64,000 nt of DNA. Source: Gnetum montanum (Eukaryota; Streptophyta; Gnetopsida; Gnetales; Gnetaceae). The translations under genes were made by a program, and so were the position numbers. Positions within the stretch are counted from its first letter, which is position 1, and every line of letters begins with the position of its first letter. The notes under the pieces were generated by a model that worked only from the letters and a program-made list of their open reading frames with translations, made no database searches and was not told the DNA's origin. Positions 47,765-58,872 of this stretch are shown piece after piece. The DNA lies in NCBI GenBank assembly GCA_015680685.1, contig MNCI01005967.1, positions 3,438 through 67,437 of the forward strand, read 5' to 3'.

Positions 47765-47783
47765 TGGTGCCATTGCTGGGGAC
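47765..47783 (+). promoter_or_regulatory. Element E primer-binding site (tRNA-Asp type)
   Basis: TGGTGCCATTGCTGGGGAC is the best-preserved site in the window. Three transitions from the tRNA-Asp complement TGGCGCCGTTGCCGGGGAT explain the first 18 bases. Confidence 0.85.
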
Positions 47784-47906
47784 TAAGTGTTTGTGCACTA
47801 AGTAGAACATAGGAAATCACTCACATCATTGGGAGCTTAAACGAACCCTTAGGGTTAATTAACAAAAAATTTATATAACGGTTAATTAGCACACTAATAA
47901 ATAATA

Positions 47907-50338
47907 ATGTCTTCTTCTTCTAACAAAAGCAATTCACCACCTAGGGATAATACAAAAAACAGTCTGCAACATTAAACACATAACCAAAATCTACCAATTT
48001 GTCAACAATACCAAGTGGTATATACTCATCCCGATAAGTACATACCAGACTTTACCTTTATCCTCCATCAAGACGAACAGTTGTGATGGAGAGACTTGCA
48101 AGGTAACATAGTGTTACCCCTAGATCGGGCAGTCCCTAACATGTTTCTTTGTGCTCTTGCACAAATAGGCATGACAAAATTATACGCTGAATACATTATA
48201 GGAGATCATGACATAAGGGATTACCATCCCATAGTAGTGCAACGTATGAGGGACTCACGACAGGAGAGCCATCACACATTGTTGAAGGGAAAAGGGTTCC
48301 CGCATGTCTTAAGTGAAATTGGAGATGGTGAACCACTTGTAACAGGTTCGCTATCAAATGATGTTCCACCTCCTAACGATAGTGAGTAGGTGGGGTATCA
48401 GAACCTACAATCTATGATACACAACCCTAGTTCTGATCCCCATGAAGACCAACTGTTCATAGAGGTAACAACAACACATGACAAGGACAAGCACTTAGAT
48501 CGTCATCATGATCGAGGCTGTAGCAACTGAAGAGAAGGTAAGAAACATCATCATGACAATGGTTCCCCCTCTTCTTCTCCTTCATCACACCACTCATCCT
48601 CTCCTTCCACATTTGGGCACAGTCATCAAGAGCATAACAGTGAGGATAGAGGTAGGAAAAATGAGAGACCTCGATGAGAGAGTCAAGAGAGAGGACAAGG
48701 GCATGAATGAAGGGAAAGTAGGGAACAACATAAACATCATAGATGTCATGAAAGAGACGATCATGAAGAGCCCATACTTGCAACTCGAAGTATGCTCGAT
48801 ATAACAGAGGTAGTGAAAATACCAACAAGGCATCAAGAAGAAAGCTAGATCAAATTCTTAGACATGAACAATATCCCACGATTTGAGGAGGGATAAAATG
48901 CTGATCTGCAACATCATTTATAGGCATTCCACGATGCCTGTGCCTTGCAAAACATAAAGAACGAGTGGAAAAAACTAAAGTTATTTCTCAGGACACTCAT
49001 TAAGGAAGCAGAGAGTTGGTAACAGTCCTTAGAATCAGAAACCATTAGGAGGTGGAGTACGATGTTAGAACTCTTCAACGATAAATATCAAACATACTCC
49101 AGAGTGTTTAATTTGCATAAGCAGATGGAAGGATGGAAACAAGGTAATCATGAACCCTTGGATGCTGCCATGGACCACTACTTCGCATTCTTACATCATT
49201 GCCCAGGCCATGGTTACGCATAATGGGACCAACTTCACCACATCGTCGATGGGCTAAGACATGAGACTAGGAGAACCCTTGGGACTTATGCCCAAGGGAG
49301 ACTATCAGAACTTAGAGCCCATGAAATTCATTGCTTTTTAGAGTAAGTAGCCAAAGAAGAAGGTGAGCTATGAAAAAGAGAGAACATGGAAGAATATAAC
49401 CGTGATCCTTCCCTTCGAAGGAAGGAAGTGAGATTTTGTTATGAGGAGGATGAGTCACCACTCGAAGAGTTGGTGAATAGGAAAACCTTGCCGATTCAAA
49501 AGCTAACAATAGAAGTATTAGCTAAGGTGGATCAATTGTGAGATTCTTTAGACTCTAGACTTGAAACTGTCATGAAAATCATGGAGGAGTCTAAGGAGGA
49601 ACGAAGTAGTGAAAAAGACAAGAAAAGTGGAGAGATTCAGGCCTTGCACATAACAAGGGTAAGGGGAAAATAACTATCTTCGATGAGGTTGTGGATTCTG
49701 ACATAGACGATGACGATGGATGTGAGATCTACCAATATGACCATCCTAAGGGATGTTGTCCAATCATCTCACATATACAAGAGTTTGGGATGTATGCACA
49801 TAACCTAAGACTTAACCAGAGGCAGGCACCCTGAAGATTACCTTATCCCCAAGGAAACCCAAGACAGTTCCACCAACCGTTAACGTACTATCCAAGTGGA
49901 ACTCCACCACAATCCATCAGATAACATTAGCAGTGGAAATACCCACAATCATGGGGGATGTCACCGCTAAGATAACAGTACCCTTACCGGCAACCTGATC
50001 CTTCTGGCTATTATGTGCAGCAGCCGGTTTCTCCAAGTGACTCTATGTGTCACACAACTCCCAAACGTTACTACCAAGTTTGGGAGTACTTTAGAAGGAC
50101 TCCTTCTCCTCCAGGAGACACTCCACATATGTTCCATCCTCCAAATCAGTCTGCCTCTCTTCCACCGGTAGTTCTCATACCTCCTACTCCAACAATGCAA
50201 GGGGAACTCCCGACTCAACTGCAGCAACGAAACGCTACGAGAGCTATAAACATTTAACTTGCTGTTAGTTCTGACAACCGCAAAAAGAGAAGACCTTTCT
50301 TCAGAACCAAAAGCCTAGAAAAGCTCTCACAACAATAA
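47907..50338 (+). pseudogene. Element E gag remnant
   Basis: Starts at an ATG reading MSSSSNKSNSPPRDN with an early TAA. Later fragments include DLQGNIVLPLDRAVPN-type sequence at 48096-48389, RRWSTMLELFNDKYQ, LDAAMDHYFAFLHHCPGHGY and CEIYQYDHPKGCCPI near 49722, then QWKYPQSWG near 49935. This is the order of gag core, then zinc-knuckle-like motif, then Pro/Gln-rich tail. Confidence 0.8.
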
Positions 50339-50930
50339 GTGGTTGAGTCTATGTACACTCCTCCATCAAATAAGACTTTGGAGCTCCCTTCCATCCAACA
50401 ACATAGCTTCACACATATGGTGATGTTAACGCATACCGTAATAGACTGGATCAAGGTGGGCCACCTTCCTAGGAAACTATTTGACCCTGGGAGTCCCCTA
50501 ATTTATCTGCAAGTCACCAGGAACGAACCACATAAGGCTCGTCTTGACTCAGGTTCCAGAGTCAATTTAATATCATGAGAAATGTATCAAGCCTAGAACC
50601 TACCCTAACTCAAGGAGAGAAACATTTAACTTAAGCTAGCTGATCAGTCCATCACCATTCCCTTGGGATTGATGAAGGACATAGTTACCGTTATGTGTGG
50701 TTGGTCATACCCAGTTGATTTCCTGGTGATCGAAGTTAACAACAACAAAGGAGACTTTCAAATTATAATGGGAAGGCCATGGCTAGGTACAGTAGATGCA
50801 TACCTAGGGATACGTAATCTTTCCTTGGAGATATCTAAGGTAAACATGTATGGAAAGATCGAGAATAGGAAGGTTCCGTGCATCACATACAGTGACTGAG
50901 AGGGTGATGACATGGAAGAATGTTTAGCAT
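50339..50930 (+). pseudogene. Element E retropepsin-like protease (active site retained)
   Basis: 50339-50578 ends with HKARLDSGSRVNLIS. Asp-Ser-Gly at 50546-50554 is the aspartic-protease active site, the only intact one among the five related elements. After a stop, 50663-50899 reads VTVMCGWSYPVDFLVIEV and FQIIMGRPWLGTVDAYLG. The enzyme cuts Gag-Pol polyproteins. The internal stop (TGA after NLIS) makes this copy non-functional as it stands. Confidence 0.82.
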
Positions 50931-53180
50931 CTCTTCCATGTAACTAGTGTGCCCTAGAAACACAAATACAGAGATGCCTATATGTAGCAACCACACAAGT
51001 AGTGGATACCTCGTGGTTTATAGCTAAATGAAAGAGCAACAGATCAACATGCATGGAACAAACTAGGGGAACAACTCATGCTAACAAGAAAGGAATAGAT
51101 ACATTGGAGTATGAGTGTCATTGACTTCCACCCCTTAATCTAAGACCATCAATGAGGAGAAGTTGGGCACTTTTACGAAATTCAAATAGACATTCATTAT
51201 TTCGGATCTCTCCCTTGCAATTCAATCATGGGGGAGATGGCCACCTATGCTAATCATTGGAGGCCCTCAATTCCTTTTAGTTTTTGTTTTACACATTTTT
51301 GTTTTACACTTTTTTTTTTACATATTTTTGTCTTACACATTTTTTTTTACAAATTTCTTTAACTTTTCTTGTTTTTTTTACAACATCGTTATACCTTTTC
51401 CTTTTTTTGTGTGTGTTTGTGTGTGTGTTATCCACCTTGTAAGTTTTTCACCCAATAAGTGTTCTTCATGATGGTATGAATTGTTTTCTTATTGATTGTT
51501 AATGTTTTGTTTTTACCTTAAAGTTATGATGTTGATACTAAGGTATGTTCTTTTGATATGGCAGGAAATGAGTTCACTTCATCCGTACATCCACCAGTTT
51601 CTATGGTCTCTCTAGGCTTGGAAATGTACAGTCCCCTTTCTAAATAAGAACTATAACGAATCGGTGACTCGACATTTCTCAAACTAAGGAAGGACTCAAG
51701 GATTGAAAAGGGTGTGACTTCAAGGGAACTTGATGCATTTGTGGTGGCCATTCTCTTGGGTGTTTGGATGTTTTCTTTTGGAGTTTTCTTACCATTTCGA
51801 TGTTACCCAATTCTTGGGAAGCTAAGCAAATAAAAATAACAAAGTCTTTGCATGGTGTGATTCTCATGCATAAACACATAAAAAAACAAAAAGAAAAAAA
51901 AATAAAAAAAAAGAAAGAAAAGGAAAAAAAGAAGAAGAAAAAAGTGAGAATTCAAAGCACACCCCGTAGACAAAATAATCCCTTGGGCTACAAGCACTGG
52001 TTATGGAACTAAAAATGTTCCTCTAACTAAGGCCCTTCTCGCTTCCCATTCTCTCCTCATTCGTTTCGTCGAAATGGTGGTGACACTTGGGGGAGACATT
52101 CTTGTTATTCAAGTGAATAGTTTGGCCAACTACATTGATGCGAAGTCACTAGACATGGTTGGTTTGAGGCGAGAGCTGGAATAAGATTTGCTAAGTCACG
52201 TTAATCATGAACACACAAGGGGTTGTACACCATCTTGTTCTTGGGATTCCATTCCATTTTGTTCTCTCCATCCTTCTCTCCATTGTTCACCTCATTGTCA
52301 GTTGTATCATTAGTGTATCTTTTGGTTGACACATTTTTTTCTTTTAGGAAAATTCTTGTGGTTAAGACTTTAACTCTTGTTCCAAATGACATTCCCAGAG
52401 CCTATGGACTCTTTGAATGTGGGATTGTCAAGGCATTAAGGGCATGAGCCTGCTTTGGGGAGGATCCACTGACAATCCTCTTTGGTGACCAGTTAATATC
52501 GTTCCCCTAACATTTTGCAATTAATTTTATTTGTTCATTTCCATCTTGACATCCATTTCATCGATGTCCTAGTTGTCTCGTTTTATCCATCTTCTTGTTC
52601 TTATTCTTTCTTCATTCTATCGTTACTGGAGGTTCACGATTAGTCATGGGGGTATGGGGACCAACTTTTTCAATTTTCTCCTAACCCCTACACCTTCGAT
52701 AGTCATCATTATTATATCTCTAGATCCATATCAGCCATACCACAACTTAGCCAATGGACTTACACCGAAGCAAGGTATCAATAACATGATGATTCATTTA
52801 CCCTTGCTAATATAAGACTATGTTGTATGTGCAAATGGAAATCATACAACAATTGATTGGATCTGGAAGGAACACTTGGAATGGAGCAGTGCTGAAGCAG
52901 CTATGCAAGGAGCAAGATTAATGGCATGTGTACAGATGGACAACAAAAGATGCAATATTGGTGTTGGTAGCAGCAACACTTCTTTATCTCTCTTTCTCAG
53001 CTGCCAACTAAGGCCTAATGTCAATATAATAAGGTGTTCATTTTTGTTATCATGAACACCAATTTTGTTGAGTCTTGTAATGATGATCCATTCACATGTC
53101 ATCCCATTAGTTCCATTTGAGTCAATAATTCCATACCTTCCTGATATTATTTTAAGGAACTCGAGGACGATTTTTCATTG
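50931..53180 (+). other. Element E non-coding module after the pol deletion
   Basis: Contains polypurine-like TCATGGGGGAGATGG (51226-51240), a GTGTGACTTCAAGGGAAC block (51712-51729), a TTTGCATGGTGTGATTCTC block (51847-51865), TCTAACTAAGGCCCTTCTC (52022-52040), TTTGGGGAGGATCCACTGAC (52454-52473) and a second AGTCATGGGGGTATGGGG (52642-52659). The frames here are short and not conserved. All blocks recur in relatives. Confidence 0.65.
51880..51952. repeat. Purine-rich low-complexity tract
   Basis: A/G-only or nearly so over about 65 bases, dominated by AAAAG and AAAAAAG units. It gives artificial Lys-rich or Phe-rich open frames on the two strands. Confidence 0.8.
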
Positions 53181-53193
53181 AGTCATGGGGGTA
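53181..53193 (+). promoter_or_regulatory. Element E 3' polypurine tract
   Basis: AGTCATGGGGGTA directly abuts the 3' LTR start TGATGGGATG. Confidence 0.85.
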
Positions 53194-53954
53194 TGATGGG
53201 ATGCGATATCGCGGTGTGCCATCATATCTATAAATAAGAGGCGGCTCTCCCTTGTTTCCCAATCTAGGCCTAGACCGTAGTGAAACTCTGGTAGTTTTTT
53301 CCTTACAGAGATAAATTAATTTCCATGTGCCTGTAGTAGGAACTCCAAAGTGAACAGATCTTTATTCGAGCAGACATTATACCTGAACACAAGTTTTTGT
53401 ACGGCAATAAAGATGAACTTCTTGGATAAACCTTGCAGTGCATGGAATAGGATAATTAGGATTTTCTTTACTATTATTTATTATTTTTCATTTAATGCTT
53501 TATTATTTTATTAAATATTTCTCAACCCTTCTCTCCTAGTTAAGTGCCTCAGTACGACCACTTCGAGCACGTGCATTACGCTTGGTGATCCCAGCAATGA
53601 TTAGTGTTTGGTAGAAAATGTTGCATTGGTTCAGGGTGTGAATGGTAAGTGGGAATAGATGCTGATGCTAGGTTAATTCAAACTTAGTTAGTTAGTTAGA
53701 GTTAGTCAATTATTCTCTTCACCTTTCACCTCAATAGCATAGGAAATATAGCATAAAAACTATAAAAATCATATACCTCAAACTTACTTAACCATACACC
53801 ATAACAACTACAAGTAAATCTGGGAAGACAACGAATGATTAACCCTAAGTGTTCCATGAGGCATGTAGGCACTTAGTCTATGGAGTTTGACTGAATTACG
53901 CATGCTACGCTTGTATTCGTATGGTTGAGTGTATGGGTACCTCGCCACTCATCA
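53194..53954 (+). repeat. Element E 3' LTR
   Basis: Pairs with 46986-47763; early alignment shows under about one difference in ten. It lacks about 17 bp of the 5' copy near its start (the ACATGATATCACATGGGCC area). TATA box CTATAAATAAGAGGC at 53228. Confidence 0.92.
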
Positions 53955-53959
53955 CTTGC
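53955..53959. repeat. Target-site duplication of element E, right copy (CTTGC)
   Basis: See 46981-46985; one transition differs. Confidence 0.78.
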
Positions 53960-54700
53960 CATCTAGAAATCGTCAAAGATGTTTGGTCATTCCTTGGATA
54001 CATTGGCTACTACCAACGATTCATAGAAAATTTTTCTAAGATTGCAAAATTCTTGGTTGAGCTAATAAAGAAAGATGCTCCATATATCTAGACCATAGAA
54101 TGTGAAAGAGCATTCTAAAAAATGAAGGAGAAACTTGTAGAAACTCTAATTCTATAGGCACCTAATTGGTCCAGACCATTTTATGTTATGCATAAAATTA
54201 TGCCTTGGGAGCTATGCTTACATAGATGGAGAATAATAAACATCCATACTATATCCACTACATAAGCTAAAGCATTATGGGTGCACAACTGAACTATGCC
54301 ACTATAGAAAAAGAACTAATGACCATGGTATTCACAATAGATAAATTTAGGCATTATGTTCTTGGATACACTGTGTTTGTGCACATGGACCACTGTGTAG
54401 TTTGCTTCCTAATGAACAAGCCAATAGTGAGTCCCCGTGTCATATGATGGATGATGATCTTACAAGAATTTGATCTTATGATGGTAGATTGAAAGGGAAC
54501 TAAGAATGTGATTTTTGATCACTTATCTCAGTTTTGATGGGACAACAAAGAGAACAAAAGCTCACTATTTGATCTATTTCCTAATTAACTCCTCCTTGTC
54601 AGGGCTATAATTGAATAATTGTCCACTAAGCCTAAATGGTATGATGGCATTCTCACCTATCTTTTCACTCAAGAGATACCATAACAGTTGGATCATCGGA
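53960..54700 (+). pseudogene. Element D RT 3' part and RNase H
   Basis: Resumes the D pol frame: DVWSFLGYIGYYQRFIENF and SKIAKFLVELIKKDAPY match the RT-RNase H connection (LRSFLGH.GYYRRFI..FS.IA.PL..LL.KD). It continues through RNase H (LNYATIEKELMTMVFTID and KFRHYVLGYTVFVHMD). Stops occur at several CAG/TGG-to-TAG/TGA positions. Confidence 0.83.
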
Positions 54701-54735
54701 AGAAACAATAGTTTCTTCACTAGGTAAAATCCTTC

Positions 54736-55620
54736 ATGGAAATCAATAGACACCTCTACAAGGTGTACTCTAATGGCCTGGTTCATTGGGATGTCACCAA
54801 TGCTAATCAACTGCATATTCTCCAAGATTCTTGTGAGGGTCCTTGTGGGGCTCACTATGCTCAGAGATGCATGACCATTAAAATCCTGATGGCAAGGTAT
54901 TATTGGCCAACAATCTTTAAGGATGCTCACCAATATGTCCACTGTTTTAAACACTACCAATGGGATGGTGGAATGATTGCTCAAATTGAGAAATCTCAAT
55001 AGAGGATTCAACCATTGAAACCCTTTTGACATTTATGGAATTTATTTTAGGGGTTCCATCACATCCATGTCAAATGAAAAGACATACATCATAGTCGTTG
55101 TTGACTATTGTATGAAATGGATAGAAGCAGTAGCCATCATTGACTGTACATCTTCCACTATTATTTAGTTTATGCAACAAAATTTTGTAAATAGGTTTGG
55201 TGTGCCATGTGCATTAATTTTTGATAATGAAACTCACTTTATAGGCACTACTTTTCAGAAGCTTATGCAACACTTAGGATTGAACATAAACTCACAACAC
55301 CCTACCACCCCCAAGCTAATGGTCAAGCTGATGTTACAAATAAGGAAATCACAATTATTGTAATGAGAACTATTAGTAAATATAGAAAATACTAGAGCAC
55401 AAAACTCAACTATGCCCACTAGGCCTACCACTCAACATGGAAACTTCCTATAGGCTATTCTCCTTATGATTTGGTATACAGAAAATCACCAACACTTTCT
55501 ATTCAATCCAAGCTCCATTCACTTTCAATAGCCTGTGACCTTGACCTTGACTTAAGTATAGCACAAAAAGAAAAATTAAGGAGTCTTAACTTCCTAGATA
55601 AAAATTGATTAGTGACCTTA
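54736..55620 (+). pseudogene. Element D integrase
   Basis: 54736-55002 includes GPCGAHYAQRCMTIKIL and ARYYWPTIFKDAHQYV, with a damaged zinc region (HCFKHYQW). The core reads VVVDYCMKWIEAVAI and FGVPCALIFDNETHF, so both catalytic Asp residues survive. After a frameshift near 55300 comes PYHPQANGQADVTNKE, where the third catalytic residue is Asp instead of Glu. STWKLPIGYSPYDLVYRK follows. No chromodomain. Confidence 0.85.
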
Positions 55621-55899
55621 TCATCTAACAAATTATGCAAAGCATTCAACAAAAAATGTGATGACCTTAGAATTAGGAAAGTAAAATTTCAACCAAGGGA
55701 TAAAGTCCTCTATTGGAACCCCACACACATCCCTCAATGAACCAAGTTTTAAACATTGTGGAAAGGACCTTATATCATTTATGAAACTTTCCCTTCTGGG
55801 GCCATGTTGACCTACAAACCTAAGAGCCCAAACAATAAGTAGCTGGTCAACATACAATAAGTCAAACCTTTTCATGAGCTTAAACAAGCTGATCTAACA

Positions 55900-57565
55900 A
55901 ACACATCATTGGATGGACAACCATGCTCAATATTTCAGATCTCCTCCTTTCAACTCAATTGTGTGGGAGATGGTCATCCATGCTAACTATATAAGTGACC
56001 CCTTAATTTTTCATCTTTTTGTTTTAAAGAATTTTTTATACATTATTATTTTTACAATTTTTTCTTAGTTTACACATTTTTTTATATTACACCTTTTTGT
56101 TTTCTACATTATTAAATTTTCAAGGTTTTTTATTTTACAACATCATTAGTACATTTTTTTTTTCTTAAATATTGTATAATTTCTAGTATATTTTCCTTTA
56201 TTCGATGTGATTTTCTTACTGTGTTTTAGTAATAACATGCCTTATTGCCAACTAGGTACAGTGTGGTTTGATTGATGTGGGCATGTGCTATTTAGTTATT
56301 TGATTGTTAATTTCTGGCTTCTAGCTTTGAATTTTGTTACAAATAATTAGGACATTGTTTCTTTTTCATGAAACAAGTAGTGAGTCCACAATATCCACAC
56401 ATTCACAAACTCTATGGTTTTCCTTATTCTAGGAATGTGTCCCTTTTTCATTAACAAAACTTTAACAAACTGGTGATCTTGGTAGTTTCTAGATTTTGAA
56501 AGCATTCAAAGGTTTGAATAGGGTATGACTTCAAGGGGATTCGATACTCTTTGTGCCTTTTTGCTTACTTGGGTGCATGTGTGTTTTCATGGATTTCTTA
56601 CCATTTTGTATCAACCAATAACAAGAAGTTAAATAAGTCTTTGCATGGTGTGGTTCCCATATCAGAAAAAGAAACAAAATAATGGGAATTTAAAGCACAT
56701 CCCTTAGAAAAAGTAAACATGATATAAGAATTAGCTATGGAACTCAAAAGACATGTCACCCATTCTTGAAGGTTTCCTCTACCTAAGGCTCTTCCTCACT
56801 TCGTACTTCTCCTTGGTTTGAAGTTATGCAAGGGTAATAATAGGCATGTGCTTTCTTTGGGGAGGATCCACTTACATATGTTTTTGGTTGGGGTAGTTAA
56901 GTTCTTTACCCTTTGACATTCTCACAATCAAATCTTTTTGCATCCGCCATCAATGACATCCAATTGTGCACATCTTCATAATGGTTTTTTAGTTAAATCC
57001 TCTTTTTATTTTTGTATATTTTTAAATCCTCTTCAAGAATTTCATCACATTTGAACTTTTTAGACTTTAATGGATCACTTATCCATTTCACCCTATTCTT
57101 CAATCTTCCTAATAACACTACTAATGAAATCAATCCACCACAATCACAACCTAGCCAAGTGTAACCATTGATGAGACAAGGTACTTCTAAGCTATATGTT
57201 ACACAGTACATACTAATCTGCAGTTTTTTTGTGATTGCAATGGGAAGCATGGATTGGAAGTAGGATTGTCTTCACCAAGATAGACACAGCAACACAATAG
57301 GACAAGGACCATTCATGATCATTGGATCTTTTCCCTTGCTCTTTAGCTACTAATAAGAGTTGGATGCTAGTTTTGTCTAGGCTGTTCAATTCTATTATCA
57401 TGAACACCCAATTTTGTAAAAGATTGTATATCCATACACTCAAGCACTTCAAATTTGTCTATTCCATTTGAGTCAATTTGTATGTTAGTCAATAATCCCA
57501 TACCTACCCCATATTTTATAATGAACTTGTTCCTTCTTTTGTTTACTTAAGGATGAATTTTTACT
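55900..57565 (+). other. Element D non-coding module
   Basis: Starts with TTTCAGATCTCCTCCTTTCA at 55933-55952 and a decayed polypurine-like tract. It holds GTATGACTTCAAGGGGATTC (56523-56542), TCTTTGCATGGTGTGGTTCC (56638-56657), CTCTACCTAAGGCTCTTCC (56777-56795) and TTTGGGGAGGATCCACTTAC (56856-56875), shared with A and E and partly with C. No coding potential recognised. Confidence 0.65.
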
Positions 57566-57580
57566 CAATCATGGGGGTTA
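57566..57580 (+). promoter_or_regulatory. Element D 3' polypurine tract
   Basis: CAATCATGGGGGTTA abuts the 3' LTR start TGATGAATCATG. Confidence 0.82.
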
Positions 57581-58372
57581 TGATGAATCATGTTTAGATG
57601 TGCTCTAGTATCGAATACATGATATTGGACCCCAATATGCAATGTCAAATATTTGATATCTTGGGGTATGTGCTAACCTATAAATATAGTGCTTGTACAC
57701 ATGGTTTCCATATATTATTTTTCATAGCATAGTGAAGCTCTTAAAATTTTTTTCTCCAAAGGTAGAATATTTTCCAAGTGCTTGCAATAGAAGTCATTGA
57801 GTGTACAAATCGGTTTTCAAGCACTGTTGTACCTGAGCACGACAATGTACACAAAAATAAAGATGAGCTTTCTAGTCAAACCTTACAACACCTTGGCTAG
57901 CTTAAATATTTTATTTATGCATTTAATGTGTTATGCAATTTCCTTTAATGCTTTTTAGTAATTAATCTAAAGTAAGATAATTAGATTCAATAGTAGTCAA
58001 TTAATTAAGCACATAAGTACGACCACTTTGAGCATGTGTATGACTCTTGGTAATCCCAGAAATGCATAATGTTTGATAACCTAGTAGCATTATACTTGTT
58101 TAGGATGTGCATAGAAAGTGGGAACGAATTATTATGTTAGGATAGTTTGTTATTGATCAGAAATTAAACTAAGTAAATTGGTTCATACATTAAGTTTCAA
58201 CTTGTTCTTAATAAAATTTATGTGTCTCAATTATACTTAACCATACAATTAAGCTTCACAAGTATAATTGAGAAGATAATAAATGTACTCAAGAACTTAA
58301 GGTCTATAGAATTCAACTGGATCATGCATGAATGCTTGTGGTTCATATGGTTGGGTGTAAAGGTACTCATCA
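57581..58372 (+). repeat. Element D 3' LTR
   Basis: 792 bp, pairing with 41821-42703. It is shorter by a 28 bp difference in U3, in the GATATC-rich area, and by further deletions in R/U5 of about 25 and 37 bp. TATA box CTATAAATATAG at 57678. Ends CTCATCA. Confidence 0.92.
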
Positions 58373-58377
58373 ACAAG
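58373..58377. repeat. Target-site duplication of element D, right copy (ACAAG)
   Basis: Exact match to 41816-41820. Confidence 0.93.
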
Positions 58378-58872
58378 GTTAAGATCATGCATGTCATTAG
58401 TTGCCAAGATGGATTTGATGGTAAGATCATCAACATAATCATTAACACTTTTAAACATCATATCACTAAAGATAAATATCATAGTACATTGATAAGTAGC
58501 TCCAAAATCCTTAATACCACAGGGAATTTTTGTATAACAAAATGTACCCTAAGAATTCATGAATGTGTTGTATTTCCAGTGCTCTAGATTTGGTTGTAAC
58601 TAGAAAATCCATCCATAAAGGATGAGATAGTATGACCAGTTATTGAATCTATGAGCTAATCAATTTTTGATAAAGAAAAATTATCTTTAAGTATGACTTT
58701 GTTCAAATCTCGAAAGTTGATGCATATGTAAATACCACCATTCTTCAAAGGTACCATACCCATTTGGAAATTTAGTTTGAATAGTTGACAAGATCGATGA
58801 AAGTAGCATTATAAAACTTAGAAATCTCTTATTTTATAACTAGAGCTATGGTTGGATAAATTTTTTCAAACT
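58378..58872 (-). pseudogene. Element B RT, palm region with YVDD
   Basis: The minus strand reads NGGIYICINFRDLNKV, then SFMDGFSSYNQI and NDYVDDLTIKSILATND, the RT palm with catalytic YVDD intact near 58420-58445. These forms are typical of Tat-type elements (KIRVC.DFRDLNKA, SFMD.YSGYNQI, YVDD.L.KS). The frame ends at the D insertion and resumes at 41815. The upstream side is cut by element F. Confidence 0.83.

Larger units (their letters stand above)
46986..53954 (+). mobile_element. Element E: non-autonomous LTR retrotransposon with pol deleted, nested in D
   Basis: 7.0 kb with 778 and 761 bp LTRs, a well-kept primer site and polypurine tract, gag and protease. Near 51190 the sequence jumps from just after protease to the block that follows integrase in D and A (TTTCGGATCTCTCC...), so RT, RNase H and integrase are missing. 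More CpG remains than in D, and nesting makes it younger than D. Confidence 0.93.
41821..58372 (+). mobile_element. Element D: full-length Ty3/gypsy LTR retrotransposon split by element E
   Basis: 16.55 kb in the window, about 9.6 kb without E and its duplicated site. It holds 5' LTR, primer site, gag, protease, RT (interrupted at 46985), RNase H, integrase, a non-coding module, polypurine tract and 3' LTR. There is no accessory ORF, unlike A and C. A perfect TSD lies inside the RT gene of element B. Coding regions carry many stops, but the RT catalytic FMDD is intact. Confidence 0.93.

Noticed and set aside
48457-48836. Minus-strand open frames of 80-123 codons in element E
   Set aside because: Antisense to the Ser-rich part of gag. 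The His/Leu-rich composition is explained by the complementary strand.
51396-51428. TG-rich microsatellite as a regulatory element
   Set aside because: A short, imperfect TGTGTG run in non-coding retroelement DNA with no conserved counterpart in D.
51890-52012. Lys-rich protein
   Set aside because: Produced by a purine low-complexity tract and not conserved in element D.
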